Below, piece after piece: positions 1-7,468 of a stretch of 22,284 nucleotides of DNA. The notes under the pieces were generated by a model, which was not told the origin of the DNA, ran no database searches, and saw only the letters and a list, made by a program, of their open reading frames with translations. Within the stretch, counting starts at the first letter, position 1; every line of letters starts with the position of its first letter. This DNA comes from Euryarchaeota archaeon UBA23. Its GTDB lineage: Archaea; Thermoplasmatota; Poseidoniia; Poseidoniales; Thalassarchaeaceae. The position numbers and the translations under genes were made by a program. The stretch lies in the NCBI GenBank assembly GCA_002498725.1, contig DAIJ01000038.1, positions 13,607 to 35,890 on the forward strand, written 5' to 3'.

Positions 1-1764
1 GGGTTATGGGCTTACACTGTACTCGATTGGGGTGGATATTGGGCTTGGGATCCAGTTGAGACGGGTTCTATCTTACCATGGTTTGTTCTTCTAATGATTG
101 TTCATGCCCGTGCAAGAACCGATTCAAATCGTCAATCGGCTTACATAGCATCTCCATCTCTTGGAATGTTATCAGGAGCCCTTGCAATTCATGCTACTTT
201 AGTAACCAGAGCCAATGGTGTATGGGCTTCTGTACATTCATTTGTTGGTAATGAAGAAACTCGAGTTTATGATGACCCTTATATCAGAATAATACAATTA
301 TTTAATGATGGAGCTCCGGGCATAGAGGTAGCAATATATTCCTTTATGATGGTTATATTATGCATAGGTGCAGTATATTGGATGGTATTGCAACAGAAAC
401 GTTTACTCAAAAATCGGGGTATATCTAGTTTATTTGATTCCAACCGGAACATCGCAATTTCTCTGCTATTATCTACAATTATTCTCGGCTTTTGGATAAG
501 TTCTACCGCTGTAACTTTAGTTGCTTTTGCATTAATGCTATTGCTTGTTTTTGGTGAAGAATCCCGTCCTCCATTAACTTGGGTTTTTTCCGGTGTCTTT
601 CTGATGCTTTTTGCAAGTTGGACTTGGACTGCAAGTATATCTCAGGCAGTCATAGGAATGATTCTATTCCTTGGTCCGTGGTTAATCTCAACAGATGAAG
701 AAGAAATGAATCTGTTAGATTTTTTCACAAACACAAGATTGCGTATGAATTTGGCACGCACTATCCCTTGGTTCGGTGCAGCATCCTTCCTCACACTGAC
801 TTGGCTTCTCCTCACGGCTGAAATAGATGGAACGAGTCTTGCAGCACATGAGTTCTATGGTGCACCAATACTCTGTATTGCTGTGTTAGCTTTGACAATA
901 TACGCATGGGGTAAGACCGTTGACTCCAAAAGAGGAAATATCCTCATGCTTGTAACTTTATTTATCTCAGTTATTTTATCCCTAAATGCAGACCAATTTG
1001 AATTACCGGGAGATCCTTCTCTAATGCTTACCTCATCTGTATCAAGAGGGGCTCTTTCCATATTCATGTTAACATGGATTTTCATCGCAATACCACCCAC
1101 TATTACACAACTGTTTAACACTGCTAGAAGAACAGTACCAAGTCTAAGAAAGGATGGATGGTTGTCAAGCAACAATTCCACCAAACTCCGTCTTCTGGGA
1201 TCTCACGTTGCTCACTTAGGAATCATTCTTCTTTTGCTAGGTCATGTGCTAACGACGACTTTAGTTGATCGAGCAGACCCCAGTCATTTGATTTCTTTAG
1301 AGAAGGATGAACCTGTTGAATTCAACGGATATGAATTAATATTTCGTGAAACTGTCTTGTTAGGCCAAGATGATTCAGACTATCCATATAAGATCGGTGA
1401 AGGATTTGCTGGTTTCTTGATTGATATTGAGAAGGATGGAGAAAGTGTAGATCAAGTAACTCCTGGAATAATTCGTTTTAATTTCTTTCAACAACGTTCT
1501 GAGGTAGATCGATTTATTCGTCCGAGTGGAGATATGATATTCATTCTTGATTCAAATCAGGCATCTATTAGTTTAGGAGCCATGATGTCTGGGGATATAG
1601 ATGAGATAGATGAGATAAGAGTTACAGTTCACGACTTAAAAGGTTCTCACATTGTGTGGATTGGATGGATATTGATCATTCTCGGCGGTCTGGCAGCACT
1701 TTTCAGTAGTAAAAGAATTATTCCGGTAGATGCCGAGCAATCCATCGATTATGAAGAAGAATGA
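1..1764 (+). CDS. ccmF: Cytochrome c maturation protein CcmF, 5'-truncated
   Basis: CcmF is the membrane heme lyase component of system I cytochrome c biogenesis; it attaches heme to CxxCH apocytochromes on the outer face of the membrane. The frame is open from base 1, so the N-terminal part lies outside the window and 587 residues remain. The left edge encodes the Trp-rich WWD heme-handling signature (WGGYWAWDPVET, codons 10-21). It is followed by the conserved VHSF histidine near codon 79 and many membrane helices. Near the C-terminus an HLGIILLLLGH helix with the second conserved histidine precedes a soluble extracytoplasmic domain and a last helix (WIGWILIILGGLAALF). This matches the CcmF architecture. 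The acidic tail ends in DYEEE. A T-rich tract follows the stop. The first internal ATG (94) is not the true start. Family call is secure; CcsA-type relatives share WWD but lack this long C-terminal half. Confidence 0.93.
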   Translation, partial: GLWAYTVLDWGGYWAWDPVETGSILPWFVLLMIVHARARTDSNRQSAYIASPSLGMLSGALAIHATLVTRANGVWASVHSFVGNEETRVYDDPYIRIIQLFNDGAPGIEVAIYSFMMVILCIGAVYWMVLQQKRLLKNRGISSLFDSNRNIAISLLLSTIILGFWISSTAVTLVAFALMLLLVFGEESRPPLTWVFSGVFLMLFASWTWTASISQAVIGMILFLGPWLISTDEEEMNLLDFFTNTRLRMNLARTIPWFGAASFLTLTWLLLTAEIDGTSLAAHEFYGAPILCIAVLALTIYAWGKTVDSKRGNILMLVTLFISVILSLNADQFELPGDPSLMLTSSVSRGALSIFMLTWIFIAIPPTITQLFNTARRTVPSLRKDGWLSSNNSTKLRLLGSHVAHLGIILLLLGHVLTTTLVDRADPSHLISLEKDEPVEFNGYELIFRETVLLGQDDSDYPYKIGEGFAGFLIDIEKDGESVDQVTPGIIRFNFFQQRSEVDRFIRPSGDMIFILDSNQASISLGAMMSGDIDEIDEIRVTVHDLKGSHIVWIGWILIILGGLAALFSSKRIIPVDAEQSIDYEEE

Positions 1765-1781
1765 TGATTTATTGGTCTACA

Positions 1782-1797
1782 TTTTCATTTCTCTTTG
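1782..1797 (+). terminator. T-rich tract after ccmF, candidate archaeal terminator
   Basis: A pyrimidine-rich run starts 18 nt past the ccmF stop. Archaeal RNA polymerase often terminates at oligo-U tracts without a hairpin. The same 11-mer, TTTTCATTTCT, recurs just past the uS2 stop (4033-4043). The role is inferred from position and composition only. Confidence 0.35.
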
Positions 1798-1830
1798 ACC
1801 GTTTGAATCAAAAAGGAGAGATAGTTCGGC

Positions 1831-1848
1831 GGGTCGCCCTCAGGAGAC
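1831..1848 (+). promoter_or_regulatory. Leader of the FKBP gene: GGGTCGCC element plus ribosome-binding site
   Basis: GGGTCGCC (1831-1838) stands out in an AT-rich spacer and is followed by CAGGAGAC, a plausible Shine-Dalgarno element, with the ATG at 1855. The same octamer occurs 19 nt before the uS2 start (3380-3387), also followed by a GAGG element. The purine site is credible; the octamer's role is unknown. Confidence 0.4.
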
Positions 1849-1854
1849 ACTAAC

Positions 1855-2550
1855 ATGGAAAATGGTACAATCGTTCACATCGATTACGATCTTTACAATG
1901 CAGATAGTGATAAGTTAATCGAGACCACTCGAGAAGAAGTCGCTAAAGAACATGAAGTGTTTGACGAAGCTAGAACATATGAGCCAATGATCACAGTTAT
2001 TGGAGACGGACGTCTTATTGGTGGCTTTGAAAATCATCTTGCTGATGCTGATGTAGATACAGAGTATACCTTTGATATCGAGCCAGTGGATGCTTATGGA
2101 GAACGTGATGCTTCACTTGTAGAAACAATATCCCAAAATGTTCTACTTAGAAGTGTGAGAGATCCAAATATGCTTGCAATAGGGGCACCTGTGGAGATTG
2201 GAGGTCGTCAAGGCGTTCTACAAATGCTACGAGCAGGACGTGCTCGTATTGACTACAATCATCCACTTGCTGGAGTTACTCTACGATATACATACACCAT
2301 CGTAAAGGTGGTAGAAGATCGTTCTGAGCGAGTAGCAACGCTTCTACAGATGAATACAGGGAGATCTGACTTTGAAGTTGAATTCGATGGTGACGATGTC
2401 ACAATTACTCTTCCTGAATCAATTGCTTACGATCAGAATTGGGCATATGCAAAGTTCTCTCTTGTACGCACTCTAAGGGAGCATCTAGCAGTTGGTACAG
2501 TTGTCTTCCGTGAAGTTCACGAACCAAGAGTAGCATCAGAAGAAGAGTGA
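1855..2550 (+). CDS. FKBP-type peptidyl-prolyl cis-trans isomerase, SlyD/archaeal long type
   Basis: This is a predicted prolyl isomerase/chaperone of 231 residues, cytosolic because no signal peptide or membrane helix is visible. Residues 1-85 hold the N-terminal part of the FKBP fold (GTIVHIDYDLY; GDGRLIGGFENHL). Residues 86-134 are the inserted chaperone IF domain. NHPLAGVTLRYTYTIVKV (135-152) is the returning FKBP strand typical of SlyD and archaeal FKBPs. Residues 153-231 form a C-terminal extension like that of long-type archaeal FKBPs, without the metal-binding His-rich tail of E. coli SlyD. The ATG has a purine-rich CAGGAGAC site about 10 nt upstream, which supports this start. The gene stands alone between T-rich and GC-rich spacers. 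Its leader shares GGGTCGCC with the uS2 leader. Confidence 0.88.
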   Translation: MENGTIVHIDYDLYNADSDKLIETTREEVAKEHEVFDEARTYEPMITVIGDGRLIGGFENHLADADVDTEYTFDIEPVDAYGERDASLVETISQNVLLRSVRDPNMLAIGAPVEIGGRQGVLQMLRAGRARIDYNHPLAGVTLRYTYTIVKVVEDRSERVATLLQMNTGRSDFEVEFDGDDVTITLPESIAYDQNWAYAKFSLVRTLREHLAVGTVVFREVHEPRVASEEE

Positions 2551-2711
2551 TTAGAGCACACTCTTTCGATGGGTTGCCTCAATGACGACAAGAGGGTCAA
2601 CTGAGCCTTATGGCGTTGACGTGCCCTATGAGTACCGAGAGGCACCAATTCACTATTTCTCACCTTCATGTAGCCGTTCGGTTGAAGTCTTAGTGATGGT
2701 TCAGCCGATAC
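2551..2711. other. Intergenic spacer, 161 bp, no gene recognised
   Basis: The spacer between the FKBP and lipoprotein genes is more GC-rich than usual here. A TTG/ATG-initiated 62-codon frame crosses it but runs into the lipoprotein gene in another frame and has no family-like composition. No tRNA arm pattern or clear TATA box is visible. ATGACGA (2581-2587) and CTGA (2600-2603) loosely resemble C and D boxes but no complete C/D RNA is supported. Confidence 0.4.
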
Positions 2712-3326
2712 ATGCGTTCGCGCGGGGCTCTCATTGGGGTTGCTCTTATTCTGCTGTTTTCTTCACTTAGTTCTGGGTGTCTTAGTTTAGTTATGCAAAG
2801 AGAAATAATGGAAGATATTAGAGAAGAACCAGATACTCTTGAGAAAGAGGAAGAATATAGGTGGAATGTTAAATTTGAATCAGATTCAATTGAACAACTT
2901 CAATACACAAACAATACTCCTGTAATAATAGACGAAACTGCTTCTAAAATGGTAATCACTTTCGTAGCAGAATTTCCATACTCAAATCTCATCGAAGAAG
3001 TTGTAGGTAACGATACCAATGAGATAAGATATGTAGAGATTAAATTATGGGAACCTGGTGTCAAGGAATCGGGCGGTACTCCTTTTTGGGAAATCCGTGC
3101 AACTCAGGATTTCCCCTTTGAACGCTGGGAGGTCTCCAATTTAGCTAATGGAAACTGGCTCGTCGAAATTGATGCTCGTGGTTATGGTTGGAACGCCCCC
3201 ATCGATCAATTCTCAAGTCATGATCAATTTGAGTTAACTCTAGTAGTTCACAAGCCTTGTGTACACTTTGCAGAAATCCATGATACGGGCGAATGTACTG
3301 ATCTTTCAGATCTACAATCGTATTAA
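2712..3326 (+). CDS. Predicted lipoprotein of unknown function
   Basis: A 204-residue protein that I do not recognise by family. It has a short basic N-terminus (MRSRG), a hydrophobic segment (residues 6-16) and an LSSGC lipobox-like site ending at Cys23, so it is probably exported and lipid-anchored. Position -3 is Ser rather than the usual Leu/Ala, so the lipobox is not perfect. A charged stretch (EDIREEPDTLEKEEEYRW) follows, and then a beta-rich domain without further transmembrane helices. Two late cysteines (in KPCVHF and GECTD) could pair in a disulfide. It lies about 80 nt upstream of the uS2 gene on the same strand, but a TATA-like element at its stop suggests that uS2 has its own promoter. 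Function unknown. Confidence 0.75.
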   Translation: MRSRGALIGVALILLFSSLSSGCLSLVMQREIMEDIREEPDTLEKEEEYRWNVKFESDSIEQLQYTNNTPVIIDETASKMVITFVAEFPYSNLIEEVVGNDTNEIRYVEIKLWEPGVKESGGTPFWEIRATQDFPFERWEVSNLANGNWLVEIDARGYGWNAPIDQFSSHDQFELTLVVHKPCVHFAEIHDTGECTDLSDLQSY

Positions 3327-3330
3327 ATTT
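3320..3330 (+). promoter_or_regulatory. Candidate TATA box for the uS2 gene
   Basis: TATTAAATTT overlaps the lipoprotein stop codon. Counting about 25 nt downstream puts transcription start near 3350 and leaves a leader of nearly 60 nt before the uS2 ATG. No better TATA-like element is visible closer to the start. Confidence 0.35.
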
Positions 3331-3338
3331 GACCTCTA

Positions 3339-3353
3339 CACCCCCTTGGGGTG
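3339..3353. repeat. Perfect inverted repeat CACCCC-CTT-GGGGTG upstream of uS2
   Basis: Six-base perfect arms with a 3-base centre fall at or next to the predicted transcription start of the uS2 gene. No T-run follows, so it is unlikely to be a terminator of the lipoprotein gene. It could be an operator or a leader hairpin. The symmetry is certain; the role is inferred. Confidence 0.45.
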
Positions 3354-3406
3354 AGACGTAGCGCTTATGAGGGGAAGGAGGGTCGCCGCGCTGCTGAGGA
3401 AGCAAG

Positions 3407-4021
3407 ATGAGTGAGTCAGAGTCCCCCCTCGTTCCGTTTGATGTATACGAGACACATGCTGTGCACATTGGAACAAATCAGAAATCATCAGACATGTTAA
3501 GATTCATTGATACTGAAAGAGCTGATGGTTCTGGCCTTCACTTAATTGATCTAAATTATACTGATCAGCGCATTAGGAAAGTCGCGAATTTCTTGTCTCG
3601 TTATGATCCAGAGCGAATTCTGGTTGTCAGTGCTCGTCAATATGGTCAGCGCCCAGCACGAAAATTCGCTCAATCTATTGGTGCTAAGAGAATAGTTGGA
3701 AGATTCATTCCAGGAACTTTAACTAATCCTCAATTACGTACTTACACTGAACCAGAGGTTCTTTTTGTGACAGATCCAGCAGCAGACTCTCAAGCACTTT
3801 CTGAGGCAGTATCATCAGGACTTCCTATTGTTGGGATTGTAGATGCCAACAATACATTACGAAACGTAGATCTTGCACTACCAGCAAATAACAAAGGTCG
3901 CCGTTCGCTTGCACTAATTTACTGGCTACTGGCTCGTGAAATGCTTACTCAACGTGGTAGTACTAACTACAGCGATTGGGAACGCGCTCAGGATGTTGAA
4001 GAGTGGGAATCTACTTTTTGA
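3407..4021 (+). CDS. rps2: Small ribosomal subunit protein uS2, archaeal type
   Basis: This is a structural protein of the 30S subunit. It has 204 residues, the usual archaeal length. Diagnostic blocks are HIGTNQKSSDM, a DERI-like helix (YTDQRIRKVANFLSRY), the ILVVSARQYGQRPARKFA strand-loop-helix, GRFIPGTLTNPQL, the PEVLFVTDPAADSQALSEA block and NNKGRRSLALIYWLLAREML. These match archaeal/eukaryotic S2 rather than bacterial RpsB. The ATG at 3407 is preceded by TGAGGAAGC at a normal Shine-Dalgarno distance. In many archaea S2 is clustered with L13, S9, RpoN, RpoK and enolase genes. None of these is adjacent here, so the gene stands outside that cluster in this genome. A T-rich tract follows the stop. 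Confidence 0.97.
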   Translation: MSESESPLVPFDVYETHAVHIGTNQKSSDMLRFIDTERADGSGLHLIDLNYTDQRIRKVANFLSRYDPERILVVSARQYGQRPARKFAQSIGAKRIVGRFIPGTLTNPQLRTYTEPEVLFVTDPAADSQALSEAVSSGLPIVGIVDANNTLRNVDLALPANNKGRRSLALIYWLLAREMLTQRGSTNYSDWERAQDVEEWESTF

Positions 4022-4032
4022 GTAGATAATTA

Positions 4033-4043
4033 TTTTCATTTCT
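4033..4043 (+). terminator. T-rich tract after uS2, candidate terminator
   Basis: TTTTCATTTCT starts 12 nt after the uS2 stop, in the same position and with the same sequence as the tract after ccmF. An oligo-U terminator is the likely reading; no hairpin is present. Confidence 0.35.
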
Positions 4044-4072
4044 ATGTTCAAAGGACATTGGTTATGTTCAAA
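4043..4072 (+). repeat. Direct repeat TATGTTCAAA x2, 20-bp period, upstream of DUF2071-DCC gene
   Basis: Two identical 10-mers begin at 4043 and 4063, exactly two DNA helical turns apart, and end 23 nt before the ATG at 4096. The geometry fits two protein sites on one face of the DNA. The repeat is seen directly; a regulator role is inferred. Confidence 0.45.
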
Positions 4073-4095
4073 CGAAATTCATTGTTGCATAACTC

Positions 4096-5226
4096 ATGGG
4101 ATCCAGCATACGGACCGACCATCTTCCGTTTCCAATGCCTGAGAGGCCACATGCATTGAGTCAAGAATGGCGTAATCTTACTCTAATGCATTGGGAAGTA
4201 GAACCTAAACATTTGATTCCTTACCTCCCTGATGGTCTGGAGTTAGATCTTTTCGAAGGTAAGGCATATGTTGGAACCATCCCATTTCAGATGAAAAATG
4301 TAAGACCTCGCCTTCTTCCTCCAATACCTGGAATTTCTAACTTTCCAGAATTTAACATTAGAACTTATGTGACTAAAGATGGTAAGGGAGGAGTGCTATT
4401 TCTAACTCTAGATGCTCATAGTAGGGTGACTTGTAGTTATGCCCCATATGCATATGGTCTTCCTTATCGATATGCGAAATGTAATTTCTCAAAAAAAGAT
4501 GATTATTACACATGGAGCTCAAAGCGAGAGAGCGATGGTGTAGTGTTACGTGGTGAAGCGAAGGCTACTGGTGAGTTAATGAAAGCAAAACCAGGTTCAT
4601 TAGAAGAATTTCTATTTGAGCGCTACTCATTATATGTGGAATACAAAGGAACATTACAAATCGCTCATACTCAACACGATCCATGGACATTCCAAGAGGG
4701 AGAAGCGACTCTTGAGAAGAATTCTCTAACAGAAAAATACAATCTTGGTATTGAAGATGTATTAAAACCAGATTTAGTTCATTTATCAGATGGAGTTTAC
4801 GTTCATACTTGGCCTATAGAATTAGCTGAGAGAATCAACCCAAAGGACACACGTGATTATCTATTCCTAGATGGAGACTGCGGTCTTTGCCATCGTCTTG
4901 CAACATTTATTGACAAAAGAATAGCCAAGGGAAAGGAACTAGGTTACCGCCCGATATTGGATAAAGATGCGCAACGTGTAATATCCACACTACCTCAAAA
5001 TATCCAAAACGCTGACTCTGTGTATCTAATACGTAATGGTAAGCCATACATTCGTTCATCAGCGGGAATAAGGACTCTATTGTATATGAGGTGGTATTAC
5101 AGAATTTGGTATCCATTTGTATGGTTGATTCCGTTACCAATAAGAGATATAGGATATCGATTTGTTGCTAAATATAGACATAGAATTTTTAGTCGTCCAG
5201 AAATCTGTACATTCCGAGTTGATTGA
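4096..5226 (+). CDS. Two-domain protein: DUF2071 (YqjF-like) fused to DCC thiol-disulfide oxidoreductase-like domain
   Basis: The protein has 376 residues. Residues about 22-240 match DUF2071, an acetoacetate-decarboxylase-fold family of unknown activity: WRNLTLMHWEVEPKHLIPYLPDGLELD, then AYVGTIPFQMKNVRPR, NIRTYV and GVLFLTLDAHS, and near its end GVYVHTWPI. Residues about 255-365 are a DCC/DUF393 domain. It opens with LFLDGDCGLCHR (DxDCxxC-type signature, Cys262 and Cys265) and contains VYLIRNGKPYIRSSAGIRTLL, the usual second block; a hydrophobic segment WYPFVWLIPLPI follows. The two domains share one uninterrupted frame, so they are physically fused here. A redox or isomerase-like role is possible, but neither family has an established reaction. 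No signal peptide. An alternative start at Met14 would leave both domains intact. Confidence 0.85.
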   Translation: MGSSIRTDHLPFPMPERPHALSQEWRNLTLMHWEVEPKHLIPYLPDGLELDLFEGKAYVGTIPFQMKNVRPRLLPPIPGISNFPEFNIRTYVTKDGKGGVLFLTLDAHSRVTCSYAPYAYGLPYRYAKCNFSKKDDYYTWSSKRESDGVVLRGEAKATGELMKAKPGSLEEFLFERYSLYVEYKGTLQIAHTQHDPWTFQEGEATLEKNSLTEKYNLGIEDVLKPDLVHLSDGVYVHTWPIELAERINPKDTRDYLFLDGDCGLCHRLATFIDKRIAKGKELGYRPILDKDAQRVISTLPQNIQNADSVYLIRNGKPYIRSSAGIRTLLYMRWYYRIWYPFVWLIPLPIRDIGYRFVAKYRHRIFSRPEICTFRVD

Positions 5227-5257
5227 TCATTGAACTTGGTTAATCATCGCTGGCTTC

Positions 5258-6262
5258 ATGATGAATTGCATCTCGCCTAAGTTCATGAGTGACCAGGTGC
5301 CATTGTTTCTTGCTCCAATGGCTGGCGTAACTGATTTAGCATATAGGCTGCTTGCTAGAGAGGTCGGTGCAGATCTAACATTCACAGAATTTACAGCAGC
5401 ATCTGGTCTTTCAAGACATGCCAAGCATTCTTGGCTGAAGGTGGAATCAGACCCTAGAGAATCACCATTTATCCCACAGATATTTGGAGGAGACATAGGC
5501 GAGATGGTTCAGACAGTAAAATTACTACAAGATCGGGCAGACATAATTGACCTAAACTTTGGTTGTCCTGCTCCCAAAGTATGTCGTAACGATGCTGGCG
5601 CAGCCTTACTTCGAAATCCAGATAAGGTTGTTGAAATGGTACGTTCATGTATTGATGCCGCAGATATTCCAATAACAGTGAAGATGAGATTAGGAACAGG
5701 TAGTGGGCCTAATACCGCTTTGGAAATTTGTCAGAGGATAGAAGCCGAGGGTGTAAAACGTATTTGTGTACATGGCCGTACTCTCCGTCAGAGATATTCT
5801 GGTGAATCAGATTGGTCTCAAATTCGTGATATAGTCGATGCTGTAGATATTCCAGTAATAGCTAATGGAGATGTTGTAGATGCTAAGTCAGCCGCCGATT
5901 GTATAGAGGCTACTGGTGCAGCAGGTCTAATGATCGGCAGAGGTGCCATAGGAAGACCAACAATATTTGATGAAATAAAACGTGATCTAGGTTGGATTAG
6001 CAACGATCCAATATGGGGTGAAGAAAATCAGGCAATTGCAAGATCATGGTGTTGGGAACGCTATTTGGAATTATCCGATGAAGTGTATGAAGAGGGCCAA
6101 TGTAAGAACATGAAACGTCATGCAGTATCTTTTACAAAAGGTCTCCCGGGTGCGTCTAAGATGCGAGTTGACTTACACAATATTCAAGATCAAAAAACCC
6201 TAGGAATCAGAATTTCAAAATATCTTAGAGACTTAGCAGAAGAACCTCAGATAGCGATGTAA
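5258..6262 (+). CDS. dus: tRNA-dihydrouridine synthase (Dus family)
   Basis: A flavoenzyme that reduces uridine to dihydrouridine in tRNA, using FMN and NAD(P)H. The 334-residue TIM-barrel protein shows LAPMAGVTDLAYR (FMN site), then DLNFGCPAPKVCRNDAGAALL with the conserved Cys103 proposed to act as general acid. It also has VKMRLG (Lys142), the VHGRT block (His172) and IANGDV (Asn203), and GLMIGRGAIGRP closing the phosphate site. The motif set is closest to DusB-like members. The first ATG gives an unusual leader of nine residues; the ATG at 5285 (MSDQVPLFLAPM) gives a more typical N-terminus, and no ribosome-binding site decides between them. The gene starts 31 nt after the DUF2071-DCC gene and may be cotranscribed with it. 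It converges on the regulator gene with only 4 nt between stops. Confidence 0.93.
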   Translation: MMNCISPKFMSDQVPLFLAPMAGVTDLAYRLLAREVGADLTFTEFTAASGLSRHAKHSWLKVESDPRESPFIPQIFGGDIGEMVQTVKLLQDRADIIDLNFGCPAPKVCRNDAGAALLRNPDKVVEMVRSCIDAADIPITVKMRLGTGSGPNTALEICQRIEAEGVKRICVHGRTLRQRYSGESDWSQIRDIVDAVDIPVIANGDVVDAKSAADCIEATGAAGLMIGRGAIGRPTIFDEIKRDLGWISNDPIWGEENQAIARSWCWERYLELSDEVYEEGQCKNMKRHAVSFTKGLPGASKMRVDLHNIQDQKTLGIRISKYLRDLAEEPQIAM

Positions 6263-6266
6263 AAAT

Positions 6267-7358
6267 TCACAGACTATCATTTATTGAATCATCTAGCCGT
6301 TTCGCTACTGTCCTCAACCTTCTTAGATTTCTTTCAATCATCTGCATCACTCTCTCTGTTACCGCATCCGAATCAGATCCGGCTACTCGATATCCATACG
6401 GCATCCTACCACCTAGCGTATTGAGTAGTATTCTTTGACTTTCAATAGGTACAGGGGTCAATATGTCCTCAACTTTTTCTATACTCAGATTATCTTTTTT
6501 GGCTCCTGTTATGAGATCCTTAGTAACTGTTTCTTCAAGTCTACCCAGGCCTCCTCTACCAAGAAGCCATTCTTCCCCTCGTGCATTGTATTGTCTCATC
6601 AAACCAGCATAAACATCCATTGCAATTCTATCTCGCATGGCTACTCTTTCGATAATTCCAGCATCTCTCAATCTTTCGATAATTCTCTGAGTTCTTGATC
6701 TAGTAGATTCGGTTCTATCTGAAAGTGTTTGAAGAGTAAGAGGCCTCTCGCTTTCAGCTAATTCAATCAGAACTCTTCTCGGCAAGTCATCTCCAATTTT
6801 CACTCGGTCTCCGGCAATACCCATATCCACAATCCATGCGTCTAGTCTGTCCCCTCCATCGGGTGTAGGTCCGGATTCAGAAATATCAATTCTGAAAACA
6901 TCATTAGAGTCTTCCGAAACCATATTCATACGTTTTTCAGAATTTTTAACAACATCTCCCAATTCGTCCAATCGCATTTTTGCAATAACTCTAGTTTGTG
7001 CAGAAACCAATTCCATGGCTTTAGCCATAGAACCTCCCCTTAGTACATTAACATGCCAACGACCAGATAACTTTGATGCAATAATTCCGGCTTCTCTTAA
7101 TTTCTGCATTTGGTTATGAACAGCCGTCATTGATAGACCGGAGAAATCTGATATTGCAGCGTTATCCCAGCCAATTAGTGGATCTTTCAGAAATGTCTGC
7201 ATGATAATTCTATGAATTGCCCCTTGTTCCTCATCGACTGTAGTTCCTTCAGCTTTCCATCGGACAAGCCCCATAGAATCTAGAATCCAAGCAAGAAGAA
7301 CATCGGGGTCCTTACTACCTGTAGGCATAGGATGTTCAATCAGACGAACGCGGAACAT
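6267..7358 (-). CDS. Duplicated winged-helix DNA-binding regulator
   Basis: A 363-residue predicted transcription regulator, cytosolic, with two winged-helix units in one chain. Unit 1 (residues about 19-110) carries LLAWILDSMGLV, then a helix-turn-helix ending in MTAVHNQMQKLREAGIIASKLSGRWHV. Unit 2 (about 170-250) repeats the same order: RLDAWIVDMGIAG followed by LTLQTLSDRTESTRSRTQRIIERLRDAGIIERVA. The two AWI-D-MG blocks lie 151 residues apart, so the chain looks like an internal tandem duplication. After each winged helix comes a helical segment that may mediate dimerisation. The C-terminus (ERNLRRLRTVAKRLDD) is strongly helical and basic. No ligand domain is recognised. The start at the first ATG lies about 20 nt below a TATA-like element; Met11 is an alternative. 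Confidence 0.8.
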   Translation of the reverse strand: MFRVRLIEHPMPTGSKDPDVLLAWILDSMGLVRWKAEGTTVDEEQGAIHRIIMQTFLKDPLIGWDNAAISDFSGLSMTAVHNQMQKLREAGIIASKLSGRWHVNVLRGGSMAKAMELVSAQTRVIAKMRLDELGDVVKNSEKRMNMVSEDSNDVFRIDISESGPTPDGGDRLDAWIVDMGIAGDRVKIGDDLPRRVLIELAESERPLTLQTLSDRTESTRSRTQRIIERLRDAGIIERVAMRDRIAMDVYAGLMRQYNARGEEWLLGRGGLGRLEETVTKDLITGAKKDNLSIEKVEDILTPVPIESQRILLNTLGGRMPYGYRVAGSDSDAVTERVMQMIERNLRRLRTVAKRLDDSINDSL

Positions 7359-7396
7359 TCAATCAACTGCGAAAATTCAATGTGTAATAGGATTCT

Positions 7397-7406
7397 GTAT
7401 ATTTAG
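7397..7406 (-). promoter_or_regulatory. Candidate TATA box for the duplicated winged-helix regulator
   Basis: Read on the minus strand this is TAAATATACA. Counting 25 nt downstream puts transcription start near 7377, about 20 nt before the ATG at 7358. The 110-bp spacer it lies in (7359-7468) holds nothing else recognised except a T8 run at 7455-7462. Confidence 0.45.
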
Positions 7407-7468
7407 ACTATTATGGATGCTGATTTCAACCCTTAATATTGTAACCGAATAAAGTTTTTTTTCATAAG

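Noticed and set aside
2581..2603. C-box-like ATGACGA and D-box-like CTGA with 12 nt between
   Set aside because: The C box has a mismatch and no terminal stem or second box pair is visible, so a C/D guide RNA is not supported.
2582..2770. A 62-codon frame between the FKBP and lipoprotein genes
   Set aside because: It overlaps the signal peptide region of the lipoprotein gene in another frame, has no ribosome-binding site and no protein-like composition.
3145..3468. 107-codon minus-strand frame across the uS2 promoter
   Set aside because: It lies opposite the lipoprotein and uS2 genes, contains their control region and shows no recognisable protein pattern.
7455..7462. T8 run on the + strand as a terminator
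   Set aside because: Both neighbouring genes are on the minus strand, where this reads as A8, so it cannot end their transcripts.
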